This document shows positions 32,100 through 33,329 of a stretch of DNA of 33,329 nucleotides, piece by piece. Source of the stretch: Azolla pinnata (lineage: Eukaryota > Streptophyta > Polypodiopsida > Salviniales > Salviniaceae); NCBI GenBank assembly GCA_037176905.1, contig JBBBWG010008002.1, positions 60,393-93,721 on the forward strand, in the 5' to 3' direction. A model generated the notes under the pieces. That model was not told the origin of the DNA and searched no databases. It worked only from the letters and a program-made list of their open reading frames with translations. The stretch's first letter is position 1, and each line of letters opens with the position of its first letter. The position numbers and the translations under genes were made by a program.

Positions 32100-33235
32100 C
32101 TCATTGAGTCGGCCCAATAACGGTTCTCCTGGAATCTCGGAACATGGTCGATATCTCTACGCATAAAAGCCTCTCGACATGTCCATAGAGAGCACGAACA
32201 GAGCAAGAAAGCATATGGTCATTGGAGTTGCGATCGGAAGGTTTCGGAACCGGTCGACACTGAACGAAGATGAATTCTGCAGAGCAGAGAGACAGAGCAG
32301 CAGGAACACAATCGACGAGCTCTGCCCAATTACGCGCTAATTAGCCACTCCCCCCTCCTCCTTCGAGGCGCTCTCGATGCAAATGGAACTGGAGAAGAAT
32401 CTCATGCAATCGTGTGGTGGTCACAAACCATTTTACCTTGCCTCTTGCGAGTCTGATCGATTTCAAAAGCGGGACAGACAATGGTTTACAAATCGACAGT
32501 TTTTGATTTGCCAACGAAGTAACAATTAATTATCTTCCAATGTTCCAAAGCAAGTCTGTTGGGCATAACGGGGCGGTTAAAATTTCGAGCGACTCGAATG
32601 ATGATCTTCATCTCAGGGAAGCGAGCGAGCGCACAAGGTCTATCTATCCCTGCGAAAGGTTGCTCACCTCAAACAAGATCCTCACCAACGAGCAAGCCAC
32701 GACTGCTCACCAGAAGAGCGAGTGGCTACTAGTGAGGCCGCCCATGGGAGGTAGGAAAGAAACACGAGTTTTGAGGAAGAACGGAGCGTCGTCGATCCTG
32801 CCTGCTGAGCTAACGAGGGCCCACGAGAGTCGAGTTCCAAGGCACATATATGCTCCTTCCAGAGGCTCATGCCGGGATCGCCCAGCGAGCTGCTTTGCAC
32901 ACAATCTCGGGTCGGCACCGGGGTGAGGCACGGACGGAAGGCTTTCAGAAAAGGCGGTCGCGAAAAAAGCGGGGCTCATCGTGTTTCGAAGCAAGACAAG
33001 ATAGGCAGACAGATACGAGGGGGCGATCGATCGATCGGAGAACGTGGATCGAACCAGCTCTCGGGGGTTTGCGGATTCGCTCGCAGGCAGCCGATACTTA
33101 TCGGGGCACAGATCGACGGGAAGCCGCGACACATGGATCATACACAGGAGTTAATCTTGTTTTTTAGCAAAACACGGGTTCAACCGCGAGTTGCGCCCGG
33201 CCGATGGGGTTGTGGCGTTGGACGGTTGTGATCGT
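32100..33235. other. UBC13 upstream region, no gene recognised
   Basis: Base composition rises towards GC from about 32600. Overlapping open frames at 32540-33231 on both strands compete with one another, show no domain and carry no splice context that would favour one. A GATCGATCGATCGG palindromic run lies near 33026. This may be the edge of another gene or repeat beyond the window. Confidence 0.45.
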
Positions 33236-33329
33236 CCGGCGGCGGACGGCCGGGATCGGGCGGCGACGGACGGCCGGGATCGGGCGGCGACGGACGGCCG
33301 GGATCGGGCGGCGACGGACGGCCGGGATC
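33236..33329. repeat. 24-bp GC-rich tandem array running off the right edge
   Basis: Three perfect 24-base units (33258, 33282, 33306) plus one earlier variant begin GGGCGGCGACGGACGG and end CCGGGATC. The last unit ends exactly at the window end, so the array continues or the assembly stops there. The period is eight codons, with a frame reading repeated Gly-Arg-Arg-Arg-Thr-Ala-Gly-Ile, so a coding repeat cannot be excluded. Confidence 0.9.

Noticed and set aside
32540-33231. Possible gene in the GC-rich right end
   Set aside because: Frames on both strands are of similar length, have no domain and end inside or near the 24-bp array.

Overview
This is a nuclear genome window from a land plant, most likely a flowering plant. 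Three multi-exon protein genes have the short exons and AT-rich introns usual in plants, and their reconstructed proteins follow the plant versions of conserved families from end to end. The spaces between genes hold plant-style microsatellites and a large satellite-like repeat field. I see no bacterial, viral or organellar gene.

Layout, left to right. Positions 1-2360 are gene-poor. They hold a 144-bp direct repeat at the edge, an orphan last exon resembling the LYR-motif protein LYRM2 (about 834-973, + strand) and a 30-bp tandem array (1946-2360). A 20-bp array (2379-2545) and an AG dinucleotide run (2613-2643) lead into the RIC1 homologue (2820-12952, + strand, 23 coding exons, 1133 aa), the large subunit of the Ric1-Rgp1 exchange factor for a Rab6/Ypt6-type GTPase at the Golgi. 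Positions 21740-25034 (- strand) hold DBR1, the lariat debranching enzyme (9 coding exons, 412 aa, all metal-site residues present). Positions 27738-31563 (- strand) hold a UBC13-type ubiquitin-conjugating enzyme (8 coding exons, 154 aa, active-site Cys90). The right edge has a 65-bp direct repeat and a GC-rich 24-bp array that runs off the window.

RIC1 and DBR1 are convergent. The 8.8 kb between their 3' ends is filled by a composite repeat domain (about 13.5-21.4 kb). One component is a roughly 189-bp satellite of about 25 monomers in two subfamilies, with the last two monomers inverted. It is interspersed with longer AT-rich units carrying remnants of a tRNA(Arg)-like sequence. One remnant (16314-16386, - strand) still folds into a complete cloverleaf, but its anticodon is CCA. 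A block of about 1.35 kb covering both repeat types is duplicated about 2.3 kb downstream.

The three genes are housekeeping functions (Golgi traffic, intron-lariat turnover, K63-linked ubiquitin) and show no sign of forming one pathway. The most noteworthy gene-level observations are two tandem duplications that each copy a 3' splice site with the start of its exon (RIC1 exon 3, perfect, 71 bp; DBR1 exon 7, diverged, 74 bp), two GC-AG introns, and an 84-nt stop-free intron in RIC1. All exon boundaries were inferred by hand from splice consensus, reading phase and family similarity; none was checked against transcripts.
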